Origin: Brassica napus
Lineage: Eukaryota > Streptophyta > Magnoliopsida > Brassicales > Brassicaceae
DNA length: 64,000 nt
Direction: 5' to 3'
Assembly: GCF_020379485.1 (NCBI RefSeq)
Contig: NC_063436.1
Coordinates: 22,814,423-22,878,422, forward strand
Position numbers and translations under genes: made by a program. The notes beneath the pieces are model-generated. The model saw only the letters and a program-made list of their open reading frames with translations, searched no databases and was not told where the DNA came from. Position 1 is the first letter of the stretch. Every line of letters begins with the position of its first letter. Below, one piece after another: positions 59,221 to 64,000 of this stretch.

Positions 59221-60247
59221 TTTGTAAGCATTTTATAAATTATTTTCAAATTATGATAAATTTATTCTTTAAACAACGATAAATAATTTAAAAATAATAT
59301 TAATAAACATTTTTGGATTTTGTAATATTTAAAATAGTTATTATATAATTATATTCGAACACAATTCATCAAGTAGAGTATAAAACTATTATAATTATCT
59401 TATATAAAATTTCGTTCATTGTATTTTATAGTTTATAAATATTAAAAGTAATAAATAAAACGTTATTAATCTTCCTATAATTTCGAGAATTAGTTTCCAT
59501 AAATTGTTATTTGTAATATTCGTTAGATTATATGGCAAGTGATGTTAAATGATTTTAGACTTATTTTAAATTTTTAGTTCTAAATTAAATAAATAAAAAT
59601 TTAAAACAATCGACCAATCAAATTATAACAATTTCTTGAAACTTCACCTATGAACCCCAATCTGCGATAGATCAGTCCACGAGATTCACAAAAAAATCTA
59701 AATCCCTTACAGGTTGGGTTACTTAAACATAGATTTGTCAATTTGACATATATGCACCATGTTGGTAAGTTGACCACGATTATTGGTGGAACTAATATCC
59801 GATCTAATAAAAAAAGGTAGCTGGTTCGATTATTAATTTTTTAGGTTTTTTAACTGCTATGAAAATGACCTCATGAATTAAATGAAAAATGCATAATGCT
59901 AGCTTACTTATAAGATAGTATATTCAACAAAAAAATGATATAAGATAGTATTACTAAATGATGAGGAGCATTTGCGTCTAAATACATTTTTCTTAGCACA
60001 TAAACATCATCGTAATATTTTAATAGTATGAGAGGAGAGATTTGTGAATAATACTTTAAAGAATGAAAAGAGAATGTTTGTAATTTAAGACCTTGGGTGT
60101 CTCCTATATATATACGATCGATTTATTTCTCATATTAATGACGCACAATATTTTGTACAATAAATAATGAAATCGTTTAAAGAAAGATATTAAATGTGTA
60201 TTGTCAAAAAATGATTTGCATATGATATGATTTTACCATTTGTCAAG

Positions 60248-61200
60248 AAAGGTAAGTTATTGAAAACAAACAACCTAATTAGAAACATTAAAATATTTTG
60301 TAAGCAATGTAATAAATATGATATCAACATGCGCAAGTTTACCATTTGAATAATAAGGAAAGTTTTTAATATTTGTCTTAATTCTAAATCTTGCCCAAGG
60401 GTAAGCTAAATCGATAATATTTAATGATTTCAACTTGCGCAATTAATCCATATTGTGAATAAGTGATTTGCATATTCAATGATTTCAACTTGCGCAAGTA
60501 ATCCATATTAGAAAGGTAAGTTATTAAAAACAAATTTTGTCAATAAGTTATTTGCATATTTAATGATTTCAATTTGCGCAAGTAATCCATATTAGAAAGG
60601 TAAGTTATTAAAAACAAACAACCTAATTAGTAGGGGTGGGCACTTTACCCGATATCCGAAGTGGCAACCGAACCTGATCCGAAAATGCATGTCAAGTTTT
60701 TTATTTAAAAAATTAACAAAAAGTTACATCCAATTTTTTTTTAAAAATACCTAAATTAATGTTTTTTCAGTTTTATATTTTTATGTCCAAATCTATTATG
60801 CATTCAATCTATTAAAAATAAAAAATTAGTTAACTGAAAGTAATATTTTTAAATATAAGAAACTTGATAAATGAAAATTTTAATTTTTTTTCAAAATCTA
60901 AATATCCGAACCCGATTTGAAATAACCGAATCTGAACTAAAAATACCCGAACCCGACCCGAAGTACAAAAATACCCGAACGGGTTCTACACCTCTATACC
61001 GAAATACTCGAAAATTCAAAATACCCGATCCGAACCCGAACACCCAGCCCTACTAATTAGAAACATTGAAATATTTACAAAGCAAATGTAATTAATATGA
61101 TATCAACATGCGCAAGTTTACTGTTTGAATAATAAGGAAAGTTTTTAATATTTGTCTTACTTCTAAATCTTGCCCAAGGCTAAACTAAATCGATAATTAT
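60248..61200. repeat. Tandem duplication inside the Helitron, one copy interrupted
   Basis: Copy 1 is 60248-60420. Copy 2 starts at about 60596 and ends near 61200, interrupted by the hAT element 60631-61052. They share aaaggtaagttatt, acaaacaacctaattag, atgatatcaacatgcgcaag and ttctaaatcttgcccaagg. Shorter repeats of gatttcaa(c/t)ttgcgcaagt lie between them (60426, 60480, 60563). Confidence 0.8.
60631..61052. mobile_element. hAT-type element, 422 bp
   Basis: Ends taggggtgggca and, inverted, tagggctgggtg, with perfect 8-bp direct repeats ctaattag at 60623-60630 and 61053-61060. Subterminal repeats of the acccgaacc type on the right. The uninterrupted target is visible in copy 1 of the tandem repeat (about 60275). 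Non-coding. Confidence 0.88.
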
Positions 61201-61530
61201 TATCCTCTAGCTATATATGGGCTTAACGAATTCGACAATAGTTTTGGGCTTGTCTACATAAGAGATTGATTAAAATAAATGAAAAATAAAATTCAAAAAA
61301 ATTGACCAATAGAATTATAATAATTTTTCTGAGAAGCTCTATATTAATGTCATGTCAGCAAAAATCACTAAAGTGACTTCTCTTTTAATGTATAGGAGGA
61401 TAGGACGAAACAATGACTAGCTCATCTTGATATAAGGAAGGTGAATATGGCATATCGATGGTGCTGTATGGACAAGATTCAAGTTATATTGTAAACATAA
61501 ATATTTTAGCTTATTGTGGCTATCTATCTA

Positions 61531-62507
61531 TCTTATTAAAACTCAAATACAAATTTATTTTATTAAAAGTTTAAAACTCAAGTACAAATTAGGTTTGTTT
61601 GGTAACATGGATAATAAAATATGGATTACAGCTTTAGAAATAGGTTTGTTTGGGAAAATAGATTGCAGTTTTTAAAAAGAAGTTTGTTTGGAAACATAGA
61701 TGATAGTATATTAAGAAAAAAAAGTAATGAGTTTTATATTTCTAAGAAAAATTAGAAGTCCATTATATTATGAGAAACTATCTATCTGGTACCTAATCGG
61801 CTTCGGTTCAGGTTTGTTTAGGTTTCCGTTTCTGGGGTCAAAGATTTCAGCCCCATTCAAATATTTCAAAATTTCAGTTCGGGTTCGCTTCAGATTTTTA
61901 CGGGTTCAGTTCGAGTTCAGATAACCCATTGAAATTACTTTAAAAAATTTAAAATTTATTATATACTTTAAATTTCTCAAACTATTAACAAAATAATATA
62001 TTAAATATTAATTTGAATAACATATGTCAAAATACCTAAACTTAACATATACATTAGTTTAGTTCAAATATTTGGATAGAAAATCAATAATTATTTTAAA
62101 TATTTTTGGTGTTTTAAGTATAGTTTTACTGTTTAAGATATTTACTATTAACTATTCGTATATATTTTCAACTATTTAAACCATCTTAAAAGTATCATAT
62201 ATATTCTAGATGTTTTTATATACATTAAATCTAAAAATAATTAATATATAAGTATATAAATCTATTTCATATACATTCGGGTATCTGAAATATTTCGGTT
62301 TAGATCGTATTCGGTTCTCCAAAAACCAAAATTTTGAATTATTCGGATATTTAATTAATTTTGGTTCGAGTTTGATACTACTTTTTCGGATTGGGATCGG
62401 TTCAGTTCTTAAAATTCGGGTATTTTCTCCAGCCCTAATATTATTGACATGAAAAACAAATATGAACATATTTTTGAAAAAATACATTCGCGCGGGTCAA
62501 AGTCTAG
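61531..62507 (+). mobile_element. Probable Helitron with truncated hAT inside
   Basis: Begins TCTTATTAAAACTCAAATAC after a host A, a frequent crucifer Helitron start. The 3' side has cgcgcgggtcaaagtCTAG (to 62507), but the following base is C instead of T and the hairpin's left arm is lost. Between 61795 and 62440 lie ggttcgggttc-type repeats ending ccagcccta (62432-62440), the right end of a hAT element like that at 60631. Confidence 0.5.
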
Positions 62508-62745
62508 CAAATATAAATTTACTCTCTTCAGCATCTCGTGGCATCCAAGAATAGTAGGAGATGGTGTTTACATTTTTAACCAAAAAAATGTAGTGTTCAT
62601 ACATACTATTAATATTAAGGAATTCAATTTTTTTGTTTTGCCGGTACGTAGTTGTGTATATGTTTTAAGCCTCAAATGCAGAATATATTATTTATGTGTG
62701 TCACCCCTCCTAACGTGGATCCGCCTCTGTTTGTGATCATATCTC
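62508..62745. other. Spacer before second ABCG copy
   Basis: No gene. Just before the shared ABCG promoter DNA is gtggatccgcctctg (about 62716-62730), which looks like the right terminus of a hAT MITE; no left partner was found. Confidence 0.4.
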
Positions 62746-62752
62746 TATATAA
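62746..62752 (+). promoter_or_regulatory. TATA box of duplicated ABCG copy
   Basis: TATATAA, 46-52 bp before the ATG at 62798, in DNA shared with the promoter of the intact ABCG gene. Confidence 0.6.
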
Positions 62753-62797
62753 CTTCTTCTGTAATGTAGAATATTTTTGGCAATCTTGTTTCAAATA

Positions 62798-63075
62798 ATG
62801 ACAACGCCTCAAATAGCTGGAGATGAAAATGGTAATGTTGGTGATGAGGAGGTTCGCTCTCAATGGGCTGCTATTGAGAGATTACCCACGTTTGAGAGGA
62901 TCACTACTGCTCTGTTCTGGAATAGAGATGAACAAGGGAAGAGAAACGAGAGGCGAGTCATGGATGTTTCTAAACTTGAGGATCTTGATAGACATCTCTT
63001 TATCGATGATCTCATTAGACATGTTGAGGATGATAATCTCAGGTTATTGCAGAAAATCAAGAACAGAATCGATGA
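62798..63075 (+). pseudogene. Second ABCG copy, exon 1, interrupted by copia
   Basis: A 278-bp exon coding 93 residues ([20 protein letters not shown]...), differing from exon 1 of the intact ABCG gene at only four residues (K3T, G33E, R48K, E71D), with the same GTAAGT donor at 63076. About 75 bp of promoter/leader upstream is also shared. Homology stops 10 bp into intron 1 (at 63085), where a copia LTR starts. The remainder of this gene may lie beyond the retrotransposon, outside the window. Called pseudogene because the element sits inside the transcription unit; splicing over it is not excluded. Confidence 0.85.
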
Positions 63076-63614
63076 GTAAGTTTCATGTGAGAAAGTGGTG
63101 AGTAATCCAGCTCGACAATACTGTATGGGCTCAAGCCCGAACTGCAGCCTAATTCAGTAAAGCAGAAGTGATCAACAGATGGGCCTCGGTGATATGAAGT
63201 TGGGCCCAGAAGGAGAAAGCTTACTCGTTATAGGCTAACGGATAAGGTTGTTTTGTAACAACCTTCTCCTTCTTCCTTGAGTCGATTTTTACTCTGCAAC
63301 AAAAAAGGAATCTCCATTGTTAGCAGAGAAAGTTGATCTTCTGTAAACACATAAACACTGAGAGAGATAGTAGATTACCAGGTCCCGATCCTGAAGGAGA
63401 TGTACCTAGTCTATTGACAGGGAACTCTAAAACTTGCTTGTGTCTTACGCTTTCTTTCTTTCTCTTTCTTCTGAGCTTTCGCAAACACACGAGTGATAGG
63501 AGTCGCGATCTAGACATTCGAGAGTGTATCTGTGGAATCAAGAGAGATAGAGAGAGCCAACGAGGAGAGAGATCGTGTTAAAGTCAAGCAAAGCCCAGTC
63601 GAATCTTCTACAAT

Positions 63615-63626
63615 TGGTATCAGAGC
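63615..63626 (+). other. Primer-binding site (initiator tRNA-Met)
   Basis: TGGTATCAGAGC, complementary to the 3' end of plant initiator methionyl-tRNA, two bases after the LTR end; this is where minus-strand DNA synthesis starts. Confidence 0.93.
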
Positions 63627-63897
63627 TCGGTGAGAGCGAGAAAGAAGAAGATCCGAGGAGATCTGAGATCGGGAAGGTGAAGGGAAACGTGATCGACATC
63701 AGTGAGATCAAGATCGAAACAAGTCTTGATCGAGAATCACAAGATCGTTTGCGATAAAGGAAGTCTCTAATTCAAACTTGAATTTTTCAATATAATAATA
63801 AAGCGTAGTCACTGTGATCTGTTCGTGGTTTGCTGTGGGAGTGTTTCTTCTTGTTATCTGCAGGTAACAGGAGACCAGGAAGTCCACAGAAGTCAAG

Positions 63898-64000
63898 ATG
63901 GATCCAACGCGGGGAAAATTTGAGATCGAAAAGTTTGATGGAAAAGGAGATTTTGGACTTTGGAAGTTCAAGATGCAAGCACAGCTCGAGATTCAGGGTC
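63898..64000 (+). CDS. Copia gag, N-terminal part (cut by window end)
   Basis: Starts MDPTRGKFEIEKFDGKGDFG, then LWKFKMQAQLEIQG and continues past the edge. F.G..DF.LWK.KM is the hallmark start of copia-type Gag (UBN2/DUF4219-like). Open to the end of the window. Confidence 0.85.
   Translation, partial: MDPTRGKFEIEKFDGKGDFGLWKFKMQAQLEIQG

Larger units (their letters stand above)
57134..61400 (-). mobile_element. Degenerate larger Helitron, ~4.3 kb, with nested insertions
   Basis: On minus the 3' end is defined by hairpin cgcgcaattgcgcg (57147-57160) and CTAG (57134-57137) before a host T. A matching Helitron-type 5' start (TCCTCCTATACATTAAAAG after A) lies at 61400. Between them is a C-terminal remnant of the Rep/helicase gene in the same orientation (59086-59220), plus tandem repeats and a nested hAT element. 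Pairing these two ends is an inference; the region could be two or more overlapping Helitrons. Confidence 0.5.
63086..64000 (+). mobile_element. Ty1/copia LTR retrotransposon, 5' part
   Basis: 5' LTR at 63086-63612 (begins TGTGAG, ends CTACA, 527 bp). Then two bases and a primer-binding site complementary to initiator tRNA-Met (tggtatcagagc, 63615-63626), a leader, and the start of gag at 63898. It runs off the right end of the window. The 3' LTR and TSD are not visible; the expected 5-bp TSD on the left would be tttca. Confidence 0.9.

Noticed and set aside
59800..59840. tRNA/SINE-like ggtagctggttcgat
   Set aside because: No cloverleaf or acceptor stem could be folded around it.
63333..63757. 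Open frames in the copia LTR and leader
   Set aside because: Overlap LTR and primer-binding site; no Gag similarity before 63898.

Overview
This is plant nuclear DNA, almost certainly from a Brassicaceae species. Coding exons are intron-interrupted or long single exons, separated by AT-rich DNA full of transposons. From remembered protein sequences (no search was run), the genes match, in order, Arabidopsis thaliana chromosome 3 loci At3g52420 to At3g52500: OEP7, PAD4, DOF3.5, PUB22, two NHL/LEA_2 proteins (At3g52460, At3g52470), SMXL3 and an aspartyl protease (At3g52500). The order is conserved, but the locus is expanded to about 47 kb by transposons. The species is not determined; a TE-rich crucifer fits.

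Layout. 0-8 kb: OEP7, PAD4 (two exons around an unusually long 2.5-kb intron) and a Dof factor, all on +. 8-14.8 kb: a transposon field with two poly-A retroposons with target-site duplications, a 9-bp-TSD MULE-type MITE carrying telomere-like repeats, a 72-bp perfect palindrome, a hAT MITE, a Helitron and a Tourist-like MITE. 14.9-25 kb: PUB22 (-), a PIF/Harbinger relic and two LEA_2/NHL membrane proteins (+). 26-32.3 kb: a hAT element and a complete 5.05-kb Mutator-like element (MULE) with a 9-bp TSD, full of a short palindrome and with a series of exon-like units on the minus strand. 34.1-37.2 kb: SMXL3 (-). 38-46 kb: nested MITEs, a Stowaway, an unknown tandem duplication and a LINE tail. 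46-47.4 kb: aspartyl protease (-).

48.9-64 kb holds an ABCG (PDR-type) region that does not belong to the At3g52420-52500 series. It contains a complete 22-exon ABCG30/PDR2-like transporter on - (1388 codons, all splice phases consistent), a decayed exon of another ABCG gene on +, and a second almost identical first exon with its TATA region at 62.8 kb on +. That second copy is interrupted in intron 1 by a Ty1/copia element whose 5' LTR, primer-binding site and gag start are visible before the window ends. The two ABCG copies lie head to head around a block of Helitrons, one of which keeps the last codons of a Rep/helicase gene.

The genes do not form a pathway. PAD4 (immune signalling), PUB22 (E3 ligase damping PAMP responses), the NHL proteins and the ABCG transporter all have defence or stress connections in their families. 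The most unusual structures are the palindrome-rich MULE with its antisense repeated exon-like units, and the inverted ABCG duplication.
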